Source: Oribacterium parvum ACB1
GTDB lineage: Bacteria > Bacillota > Clostridia > Lachnospirales > Lachnospiraceae
Length of the DNA stretch: 64,000 bases
Reading direction: 5' to 3'
Assembly: GCF_000238055.2 (NCBI RefSeq)
Contig: NZ_KE148312.1
Location: 1,353,501 to 1,417,500, forward strand
In this document: positions 50,708 to 58,765 of the stretch, one piece after another
How the letters are laid out: every line of letters starts with the position of its first letter
Numbering within the stretch: position 1 is the first letter of the stretch
Program-made: the position numbers and the translations under genes
The notes under the pieces: model-generated
Database searches by the model: none
What the model saw: only the letters and a program-made list of their open reading frames with translations
What the model was told of the DNA's origin: nothing

Positions 50708-53699
50708 ATGGAAAAAGAATATAAGTACGACGCCTTTATCAGTTATCGCCATGTGGAGCCGGACCAGAGTATTGCAAAAGAGCTGCACCGCATGATAGAA
50801 AGCTTTAAGCCGCCAAAGGAACTCTATAAAACCGGGAAAAAGACCGGTTTTCGTGTCTTTCGAGACAGGGAAGAGCTGGCCGCTAAGGATTTGAGTACCT
50901 CTATCGAGGAGGCTTTGCAGGAAAGTCACTATCTTATCGTGCTGTGCTCCAAGAGGACACCTTTATCGGAGTGGTGTGAGAAAGAGGTGCGGACCTTCAG
51001 AGCACTCCACGGAGATGAGAGGATTATTCCTGTGCTTATTGAAGGAGAGCCGGAAGAATCCTTCTCTGCACCATTAAAGGATCTGAAAAGAGGCGCGGAT
51101 GAGAGCCTGCAAGATGTGCTTGCGGCGGATATTCGACCGGAAGAGGTGCTGAAAAAGGACTTTCCGGGCTATGAGACCTTACAAAATGAAAACAAAGGAA
51201 AATTGCATGAGCTTACGAAACAGGCACTTAAGCTCTTAAAAACGGAAAAGTATCGCATCCTTGCGGCGATGCTTTCTTGCAGTTTCGGTGACCTGAAGCA
51301 AAGAGATAAGGAAAGAAGAGGAAGATTGATTCTGACCATTTCCTCCCTTTCCGGTGCCATTTTCCTGCTTTTCGGTATATTTATGGCAAATGCCTACCAA
51401 AAGGCGGAGCAGGCAAGACAGGAAGCGGTGCAGTCCAATGCCCGCATCTTGATGAAGACCTCGAAGGACATTGCCAAAGAGGGGGATTATCTTAAGTCGG
51501 TTTTGGTGGCGCAGGAAGCAATGAAGTCTATAGGTAAAAACATGAAGTCCTATGAGAGCCTTTCGGGAGAGGAAAGCTCCATTTTAAATGATGCAATCTA
51601 TCACGGAGGAGCATCGACCTTGACCTCGATTTCCACCGGAAACAAGCTGACCTATATAGCGCTAAGCAATAACGACAAGTACATTGCCTATGGCTTGGAC
51701 AACAATATGGCTGCAATTGCCGATGTGGAAAATGGAGAAGTTGTGCGCGAGTTTTCGGGGCACAGCCAACAGGTGAAGCTGCTCGTGTTTTCCAACGATG
51801 ACAAACTCCTTGTGAGTGCATCTTTTGACGGTAGTGTTATCATCCATGATGTGGAAACGGGAGAGGAAAAAGCACGACTGGAAATCCCCGGTGTGCCGAT
51901 GCTGACTCGTTTTTCTGAGGATGGAACACAGTTTTTCTATGTCTCCTTTACCAGCAATACGGCGGACTTCTATGTTTTTGATACGACGAACTGGAAGGAG
52001 ATAAGTAAATTTACGGTCGCAGAATCGGTCCGTTTTGCAGATATCAAGAAAGACGGAAGTGAGGTACTGATTGCTTTAAGTGAAAACAATGATCATCAGC
52101 TTACCAGAAGAAGCATGAAGGACGGCAGTATTTTGGAAGTAATAGAAAGAGAGGTGAAAGTGGATGCCATGCAGGCTGAATATAGTGTGCCTTACAAAAC
52201 GGCAAGCTATTCTGCAGACGGAGAAAGCATGCTCCTTTTTACCGACTGGGATGTACGGAAAATCTCTCTTTCGGATAAAAGCCTTCTTTTTAAGAAGGAT
52301 ATAAACTTCAGTTCTACTGCTGTAAGGCCCTTTATAGAGAGTCCGAATGGGGAGAAACTGGTGGTGCAGTCCTACTCGAAATTATTTATCTTGGATGGAA
52401 AGAGCGGTGAAATACAGGATGAAGTCTATTTTGAGAATCTGGATATGAAGTATTTTAATTATAATTATGAGACGAATACCATCATTGCCTTCGGAGAAAA
52501 TGGAAAATACTCTATTTGGAAGGATAAGGTTGTTGTTGAGGATGGTTTGAATTATGGGGGAGTTGCTCCCTCTGAACTGAAGTATCTGAAGGATGGAAGT
52601 AAGTTGATTGCCAACTCGCATGAAAGCCGAACAATCAAGATTATCGATACAAAGTCCAGAATCTCTGCAGAGCCGGTTTATGCAAGGGTCATAGCGAACT
52701 CCAACGATTCATCAAAGATGATTCTCTTTGACGGAAGAGATTTTTTTGATTTCTGCGGACAATGGAAAAACGAGTGAAAAAATCATACTGGATAATACTA
52801 TTCCTTTTGGCCTTATGAAAAATACGAAGAGCTATATTGTTTCCAATGACGGACGGTACTTTGCCTCTATTTGGCAGAAAGGAAGTAGCGGAGTTCCGTT
52901 TTTGGCGCTCTATGATCTGGAAAAGAAAGAGAACAGAGAAGTGGAATTGGAAAGTATTTCTCCTGCCATCCATTTCTCAGATGACGGAAAGGAAATCCTT
53001 CTTTTAGATGAGAAAGAGGGGCTGAAGGTTTACAATACGGAGGACTTAAGTGAACTGCAAAGCTATCCGGAGATCAATGAATCGGCGGAAAGTATGTTCC
53101 TGTCGGAAGATAACAAAATACTGGCGCTGAACCGTTTCTCCGGTATTATCTCCCTCTTTAACTTGGAAACAGGAAAGCCGGTGGAGGAGATTCCCGGAGA
53201 GGCGCTCTATCTGGAGCGCAACGGAGAGGAAATTCGCATCAAAGGCATACAGAACAATACGGCATTTAACTGGAGTAGCAAAAGTGGACTTACAAGTATA
53301 GAGATGGATGAAGCCTGTGCACAGACACCGGTAGGCTTTGACGACGTCAACTTGTATAACGAGAACGCCGGACTGCTTCTTATGATTCGAAATAATGACA
53401 CGGAAAGAAAAGCCTATGTGGTGGACTTTGCAAGCGGACGTCTGAAAATGAGTTTCACGCCCTCCATAAAAAAGTATAACGTGAACGGTCATATTTCTCC
53501 GGACGGAAAAACCATTGTCATCGACCAAAGTTATTATGCGAAGCAATACAATCCGGATGCGCAGGAAGCGGATTATATGAGCTCCGCAGTATATAAGATT
53601 CTGAGCAAAGAACAGGTGGAGGAAGAAATAAACAAGATCCTCGCCGGAAGAACCCTTACGAAAAAAGAAAAAGAGCAGATCGGTATAACGGCGGAGTAG
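50708..53699 (+). pseudogene. TIR domain - membrane segment - beta-propeller protein, frameshifted at a T7 run
   Basis: Residues 1-130 form a TIR domain (Y-D-A-F-I-S-Y-R-H, F-R-D-R-E-E-L, S-E-W-C-E-K-E-V), with the glutamate used by TIR NADases at position 93. A membrane segment follows near 206-228, then WD40-like propeller repeats. The first frame stops at 52777. The propeller continues from about 52728 in the +1 frame to 53699 as F-L-I-S-A-D-N-G-K-T-S-E-K. One T fewer in the T7 run at 52741-52747 restores a single protein of about 996 residues. Slippage, mutation or sequencing error are possible. The TIR domain itself is intact, and the truncated product would keep most of the propeller. 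Confidence 0.82.
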
Positions 53700-53748
53700 A
53701 GAATTTGATTTTCTACAGTCCACTTTTCTTTAAAGGCTATATCCACTT

Positions 53749-54522
53749 CTAATTATAAAAACTAAACAAGACCACCCAATAGTCATTGCCTCGTGCGTCA
53801 AGGTAATACCCTGCACCGAATCGAACAAAGTCAGGACGTAGCATAAGCTGATTATGGCTTGTGCTATTTTGCCATGCCTGAACAGTTTTCATCGGAGTAC
53901 GCTGACCTGAAGCAATGATTTCACCGCATACATCGGCTTCGTTTGTGATAGAACCGCCCTGGGGACGTGTGTGAGAAAATAAAACGGAACATTCTCCGGC
54001 TCTTGTTTTCGCAAGATGATTCAGTCCTGCACTTTCCTGTAGAGTGCTTAAACCGTGAGCAGCTCGATATTGGTTGATGCGGGAAAGAAGTTCTCTTTCA
54101 TATTGCTCATTAACAGAAGTATTACTTGTATTGATGGACTTGGTCTGTACAACATTGTTTACAGTCCATGCTCCACTTTGATTTACGGTATAGCCATCCG
54201 GTGTAATCGTGTTTTCCGCCATCCATCCGTAGTCATCAAAATGATAACACTCGGAGATGCCGTCGTTGTTCCCGTCCAGCCATTGCCAGGAAGCTTTATG
54301 GTAGTTGCCATTTCCAAGGTCATACCACCATGCATTTCTGGAGATTCCCCTTGACCATCCAAGGGCAAATGCCGGAATGGCGGAGATAAGAGATAGAATA
54401 AAGATAAGGAATGTTGTTTTTAGAATCTTAAGAGGCTTTTTCTCTTCCGCTTTGCCATAAACTATATTTTTTTGATTCTGATATTCTGTTAATTTGTACT
54501 TGTTTGTTGTGATGTAATGCAT
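53749..54522 (-). CDS. Secreted SCP/CAP-domain protein with wall-binding-type repeat, copy 1
   Basis: AAAGGAGGGCATCT precedes the ATG at 54522, so I prefer it to the upstream in-frame ATGs (257 residues). After a long basic n-region, a hydrophobic signal stretch ends in A-I-P-A-F-A. Aromatic/glycine repeat units follow (W-W-Y-D-L-G-N-G-N-Y-H-K-A-S-W-Q-W). The C-terminal 130 residues form a CAP domain: I-N-Q-Y-R-A-A-H-G-L, A-G-E-C-S-V-L-F-S-H-T-R-P-Q-G-G and the late G-A-G-Y-Y-L-D. Closely related to the gene at 54998. Confidence 0.88.
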   Translation of the reverse strand: MHYITTNKYKLTEYQNQKNIVYGKAEEKKPLKILKTTFLIFILSLISAIPAFALGWSRGISRNAWWYDLGNGNYHKASWQWLDGNNDGISECYHFDDYGWMAENTITPDGYTVNQSGAWTVNNVVQTKSINTSNTSVNEQYERELLSRINQYRAAHGLSTLQESAGLNHLAKTRAGECSVLFSHTRPQGGSITNEADVCGEIIASGQRTPMKTVQAWQNSTSHNQLMLRPDFVRFGAGYYLDARGNDYWVVLFSFYN

Positions 54523-54734
54523 AGATGCCCTCCTTTGCGGCATCATACTTCAAATTATCAAACCAAATCAAGTGAAAAAGGCAATACTCACAAAATTGTA
54601 AAAATAAACAGAATGTTATTATGCAAAAATATAATAAAAAGTAAGTAAATCGTTGTAACCATTACAAAAAATGGTAAAAATGCTTAAAAAAATATTCAGA
54701 AATTGTATATTATTAAAAAATAAGTATAATATTA

Positions 54735-54781
54735 AAAAATAGATTGTTTTAGTAATATTTATACAAAAACAATCTATTTTT
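54735..54781 (-). terminator. AT-rich hairpin between the two CAP genes
   Basis: AAAAATAGATTGTTTT and AAAACAATCTATTTTT are perfect 16-bp arms with a 15-nt loop. On the minus strand a T-rich tail follows, fitting termination of the upstream CAP gene. The rest of the 54523-54997 gap is AT-rich and, apart from the hairpin repeat at 54941, shows nothing I can name. Confidence 0.65.
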
Positions 54782-54940
54782 ATTGTCTATCCATTCATTT
54801 CATTTTCGATTACTCTATTAAGAAGAGTGATTCCACTATGAGCTGTCTTTTTAGAAGTGGCAGTATTTAGGAAGCCTTTATTAAAAAGCTTATAAATGAA
54901 AAGCTAACAACAGAAAGGCTTATGAATAGACCGCTCTTAT

Positions 54941-54983
54941 AATTCATAACGAGTATCGCTCGCAAAGCGTGCGGTATCTCGTT
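54941..54983 (+). repeat. Dispersed hairpin repeat, copy 2
   Basis: AATTCATAACGAGTATCGCT continues to GCGGTATCTCGTTT. The arms AACGAG and CTCGTT pair at the base, and TATCGCTCGC pairs with GCGTGCGGTA after one bulged T. It lies 14 nt beyond the stop of the minus-strand CAP gene. Copies 1 (8231) and 3 (56131) share the first 13 bases exactly. Confidence 0.8.
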
Positions 54984-54997
54984 TGTAAATCTTCTAT

Positions 54998-55768
54998 TTA
55001 ATCATAGTAACTAAACAGTACTACACAATAATCGTTTCCGTCACTGTCTACATAATATCCGGAACCAAAGCTTTCAAAATCCTTGACCAGCATGACGTGG
55101 TTGTGTGTTGGGCTGTCTTCCCAGGCTTGAACCGTTTTCTCCGGAGTGTGCATATTGCAGGCAAGAATTTCCCCATATACATCATTCTCGTTTAAAACGG
55201 ATCCGCCCTGCGGCCTTGTGTGAGAGAAGCTGACTGCGCATTCCTGCGCTCTGACCTCTGCAATGGCGTCCAAGCTCTCTTTTTCGTCCAAGGAACTTAA
55301 AGAGGATCCTACGCGATACTGATTGATCTTATCGAGAACTTCTTTTTTAATAGGTAGACTTTGACTTACAGACGGAGATGAAGCGGCATTTACATTGATT
55401 GCTTTGGTTTGCACGACGTTGTTGACCGTCCATTCCCCGTTCTCGTTTACCGAGCAGCCGTCAGCAGTTACCGTGTTTGTAAGCAGGAAACCGTTCTGAT
55501 CAAAGCGGTAACATTTTGCAACACCGCTTTTATTGTCATCAATCCATTGCCAGGTCGATTTACAATAGTTTCCATTTCCAAGGTCATAGCTCCAAAGATA
55601 GCTTGCCGTGTCTCTTACCCAGCCCCGAGCAAGTGCCGGAAAGGCAGATAGAAAAAGAAAAGCGGAGAGGAGAATGAATGTTTTATATGCTGTCTTGTAT
55701 TTCTTTACTAGAAATACTTTACTACAGTTTGCTCCAATGTTGTGACGGTTTGTTCTGTGTTTTTTCAT
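54998..55768 (-). CDS. Secreted SCP/CAP-domain protein with wall-binding-type repeat, copy 2
   Basis: AAAGGAGAAATGGT precedes the ATG (256 residues). A signal stretch ends in A-F-P-A-L-A. The mature part repeats the layout of the neighbouring copy: L-W-S-Y-D-L-G-N-G-N-Y-C-K-S-T-W-Q-W, then V-N-N-V-V-Q-T-K-A-I-N and a CAP domain with I-N-Q-Y-R, C-A-V-S-F-S-H-T-R-P-Q-G-G and G-S-G-Y-Y-V-D. The two genes look like a tandem duplication. The function is unknown; bacterial CAP proteins are secreted and some bind lipids or act at the wall. The 420-nt gap behind the start (55769-56188) holds only AT-rich sequence, the terminator at 56096 and the repeat at 56131. Confidence 0.88.
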   Translation of the reverse strand: MKKHRTNRHNIGANCSKVFLVKKYKTAYKTFILLSAFLFLSAFPALARGWVRDTASYLWSYDLGNGNYCKSTWQWIDDNKSGVAKCYRFDQNGFLLTNTVTADGCSVNENGEWTVNNVVQTKAINVNAASSPSVSQSLPIKKEVLDKINQYRVGSSLSSLDEKESLDAIAEVRAQECAVSFSHTRPQGGSVLNENDVYGEILACNMHTPEKTVQAWEDSPTHNHVMLVKDFESFGSGYYVDSDGNDYCVVLFSYYD

Positions 55769-56095
55769 ACCATTTCTCCTTTCGAAAAGTTTTTCTTCTT
55801 TGCGTGGCTCTTGATAAGGTGAATCATAATTTTAATTTATGTTTAACTGTTTTGTATATTATCGACATAAATTATCTAAAAATATAAATCTATATGTGAA
55901 TTATGTTACTATAAATTTAAATATTCAATATTAAATAGAGAAAACAAACAATATAAATACCATAAAAATATATAAAACTGTACAAAATATATATAAACCG
56001 TAGAAAAGAATTAAAATTAAGGATGATTTAAGTAAAATAATAAAACTAAAAATAAAAAATAAAAATTTGCTTGTGGAAAATAGAAAAATAAAAGC

Positions 56096-56124
56096 AAAAA
56101 AATACGCAGGAGCCAGTCCTGCGT
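56096..56124 (-). terminator. Terminator of the CPBP protease gene
   Basis: On the minus strand ACGCAGG-loop-CCTGCGT is followed by A and a run of seven T residues. It lies about 65 nt beyond the CPBP gene stop, after the hairpin repeat copy 3. Confidence 0.85.
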
Positions 56125-56130
56125 GTTTGA

Positions 56131-56173
56131 AATTCATAACGAGAATCGTGCGAAAAGCGTGCGCTTTCTCGTT
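56131..56173 (+). repeat. Dispersed hairpin repeat, copy 3
   Basis: AATTCATAACGAGAATCGTG continues to GCGCTTTCTCGTTT. AACGAGAA pairs with TTCTCGTT, and the upper stem is kept with G-U pairs and one bulge although its sequence differs from copies 1 and 2. It lies 15 nt beyond the stop of the minus-strand CPBP gene, as copy 2 does beyond the CAP gene. Confidence 0.8.
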
Positions 56174-56188
56174 TACTATATGTATTGC

Positions 56189-57196
56189 TTATTCTGTTCT
56201 TGAACTTGTCGTATCTTTTACACTTTCATCTTCCGTTGCAAGTTTCTTTGGATCTTCTGTTTTTATGCTTGCTATTGCAAGTTTCTCTGTATCTTCTGTC
56301 TTTATGCTTGCTATTTTAAGTTTCTCTGTATCTTCTGTTATTTTGCTTTCTACTGCAAGCTTTTCCGCCTCTTTCTTTCCCTTACGATGAAGATAAAATA
56401 GGATGCAGAACATCGGGATGATGCAGATATAGGTAAGATTGCTATATAGAATATTGTTAAAGTCCGTATCCAGAGCCGGGGGGAAGGTTCCGCCGATGTT
56501 GTTCACCGCATGGGCCAGAACAACAAAGAGGAGAGAACGGCATTTTTTCATAAAATAACCTAAAATAATGCCCATCATTGCAGTGTAAACACCCTGAATA
56601 AAACTGCCGTGCCATATACCGAACATAAGTCCTGAAAAGAGAAGAGCAAACCACGGAACATCCGAGGCCTCTTCAAAGCTGCGGAAGATGATGCCGCGGA
56701 ACAGGATCTCCTCTACTAAGGGGCCGATTGCCACGATAGCAAGGAAAGTCCAGATATACGGGCCGGATTCCAAATCATCATACATTCCCGAAAAGCTTTC
56801 GAGCTGATTCCCTAAAGAAGAGGAGTGAGATGCAAGGAAATCCACGATACTAAGCCAGATACCGGATAAGCCGCCAACGCCGAGACCGATTACGATAGCG
56901 AAGAGGATCCCCTGCCATATCGGGATGGAAAGCTCCGCCTTTTTCTTGGGAAATACCTTTCGGTAGAAGATATAGCAGAGAATAGAGAGCACAGTAGCCA
57001 AAAAGGCATCCAAGAAAGCGGAGTAGGTCCCCCACAAATCAATCTCTATGTGAGTTATATTAAGGAACAGATTAAGCAAGTTAATGAGGATATCCCCGAT
57101 TCGATCATAAAGAAAGAGAATCAGTAAGGGAAGAAATAAAAAAAACATCGCTCTTACGTTTAAGCCTTTTTTCTTTTCAAAACTATTTGTTTCCAA
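56189..57196 (-). CDS. CPBP-family intramembrane protease (CAAX/Abi type) with a repetitive tail
   Basis: The 335-residue membrane protein has the CPBP motifs: V-E-E-I-L-F-R-G-I (E-E-x-x-x-R), F-G-I-W-H and V-L-A-H-A-V-N-N. About eight hydrophobic segments precede a cytoplasmic tail. The last 55 residues contain about three degenerate copies of T-E-D-T-E-K-L-K-I-A-S-I-K, encoded by 39-bp repeats. Family roles include prenyl-protein processing and bacteriocin self-immunity. Its neighbours are secreted proteins; no bacteriocin gene is visible. Confidence 0.9.
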   Translation of the reverse strand: METNSFEKKKGLNVRAMFFLFLPLLILFLYDRIGDILINLLNLFLNITHIEIDLWGTYSAFLDAFLATVLSILCYIFYRKVFPKKKAELSIPIWQGILFAIVIGLGVGGLSGIWLSIVDFLASHSSSLGNQLESFSGMYDDLESGPYIWTFLAIVAIGPLVEEILFRGIIFRSFEEASDVPWFALLFSGLMFGIWHGSFIQGVYTAMMGIILGYFMKKCRSLLFVVLAHAVNNIGGTFPPALDTDFNNILYSNLTYICIIPMFCILFYLHRKGKKEAEKLAVESKITEDTEKLKIASIKTEDTEKLAIASIKTEDPKKLATEDESVKDTTSSRTE

Positions 57197-57535
57197 TTTT
57201 TTTTCTCCAATCTATTTTAATCATTATGCAAAATCATGCAAAACAAATTGCAAAAGGAATACGAATACCCCTCTCTTTGTTGCGTGGAAAATTATAACGG
57301 AAGAATTAGAAAGTGACAATCATTCCTTTACACATACGCTTTCACTTTCGTAATAAATTTTGGTAATAAAAAAGATAGTATTCATTTCGGTGTTTTTTGA
57401 AAGACAATTACGAGCCAAAAGATTAAATTATATAAATACTTTGAAAAGAATTATAAAAATTTAATATTTATTTGTTTAAAGGTCGATATAGCTAACAGAA
57501 CCCTACCAAATTGACTCTTTGAAGGAGGAGAAGGA

Positions 57536-58273
57536 ATGAAGTTTACAAAGAAGATGGCTGCACTATTTTTTGCGACAGTACTCTGCCTGTCTATGGCTTT
57601 GCCTGCCTTTGCGGGAGAGTGGGTCTTTGACGGGCCGGAAAGCTGGAAGTGGTGGTACAAGGAAGATAACGGAAACCGTGTTACAAACGGATGGAAGCAA
57701 ATTGACGGCGAGTGGTATCATTTTAAGGATAACGGCTACATTGATACAGGCTGGATTAATTTACCTAAAACGCTTCGGGGCGTAGTAGAAGATTATGCTT
57801 GGGAAGAGACTATACAACAGTGGTACTATCTCGATGCGTCAGGGAAAATGCTGAAAAATCAAAATTATATCGGCGGCTATACGGATGAAACGGGATTACT
57901 TAATGAGGATTGGTTTTTTGAAGGAAAGTTTTATAGAGGGAACACGAATCTGGAGAAAGTTCCGGCGCCTCCGGTAGAGGGAGCCAAATTCAAGAATCCC
58001 CTGTATGACGACGGATACTCTGTAGATGGACAGGTCGTGAAAGGTTGGGAATATGTATCACCAGACTACAAAACGGAATTTTTTAACGCTCTTTCCAGTG
58101 CGTTAGGCCCGGAACGAAATGATTTTTCTTACCGAATTCCACAAGGCGCTTACACTATGGATCAACCTTTCTTGGAATCGACAATGATTGATTGGTTCCG
58201 TAAAGAGACAGATAATTGGAGTTATTCGGAAGATGGCACCGGACTGATTCATGTGCACTGGGTAAATGAATAG
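57536..58273 (+). CDS. Secreted protein with cell-wall-binding repeats, paralogue 2
   Basis: GAAGGAGGAG precedes the ATG (245 residues). The signal peptide ends in A-L-P-A-F-A and is nearly identical to that of paralogue 1 (47375). Repeats W-W-Y-K-E-D-N-G-N, G-E-W-Y-H-F-K-D-N-G-Y-I-D-T-G-W-I and W-Y-Y-L-D-A-S-G-K-M-L-K-N-Q follow. The C-terminal half, with P-D-Y-K-T-E-F-F-N-A-L, parallels the D-Y-K-K-D-F-F-K-A-V region of paralogue 1 but is otherwise diverged. The upstream gap 57197-57535 is AT-rich with no clear promoter. Confidence 0.87.
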   Translation: MKFTKKMAALFFATVLCLSMALPAFAGEWVFDGPESWKWWYKEDNGNRVTNGWKQIDGEWYHFKDNGYIDTGWINLPKTLRGVVEDYAWEETIQQWYYLDASGKMLKNQNYIGGYTDETGLLNEDWFFEGKFYRGNTNLEKVPAPPVEGAKFKNPLYDDGYSVDGQVVKGWEYVSPDYKTEFFNALSSALGPERNDFSYRIPQGAYTMDQPFLESTMIDWFRKETDNWSYSEDGTGLIHVHWVNE

Positions 58274-58377
58274 TATTATAAACTAAAAATGTAATACGAA
58301 ATCCTCCGAATACTTGTCATGAGCTTCGCCCTCCAGTAGAATAAAGCCATGACAAAGGAAGGAGCGGGGCAAGAAGG

Positions 58378-58497
58378 ATGAATCAGATACTCTTACTTTC
58401 AGGGATAGTCATTATTCTCTGCGTATTTTTACATAAGCTTTCTATGAAAATGGGGATGCCGGTCCTCCTTGTAATGTATAGGTTAAAAACAGCATAA
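58378..58497 (+). pseudogene. Remnant of a cation/proton antiporter N-terminus
   Basis: The 39-codon frame reads M-N-Q-I-L-L-L-S-G-I-V-I-I-L-C-V-F-L-H-K, then L-S-M-K-M-G-M-P-V-L-L-V. This is the first membrane helix and loop typical of CvrA/NhaP potassium/proton antiporters, in which V-L-L is followed by a conserved G-M-x-x-G. Here the similarity ends abruptly in a short unrelated tail and stop. A terminator follows 12 nt later, so the body of the gene seems deleted with its terminator left in place. Confidence 0.5.
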
Positions 58498-58509
58498 TGA
58501 AGAATGGAG

Positions 58510-58542
58510 GATGCCTTGTGCAATGCACAGGGTGTCTTTTTT
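58510..58542 (+). terminator. Terminator after the antiporter remnant
   Basis: GATGCCTTGTGC and GCACAGGGTGTC form a 12-bp stem with three G-U pairs and a 3-nt loop, followed by T6. The 223-nt stretch from here to the giant gene shows only a poorly supported frame. Confidence 0.8.
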
Positions 58543-58765
58543 GTTAAAAAAAACAGGAGAAAAACAATTTATCGCAACCTTATAATAATTTATCCTTTAG
58601 ACGATATTCCTGTAGGGATGATAGGAGTAGAAAGGCAAGGATTGTTTTTTTACGAAGTTTTTATAGAACCCATGCGCCAAGGAAGGGGAGAATTTTTAAG
58701 CATGGAGGGGGTTAAGGGTAGAGATAAAAATGCTTTTCCTATGAGTAGGGGAGAGGGATTTGATT

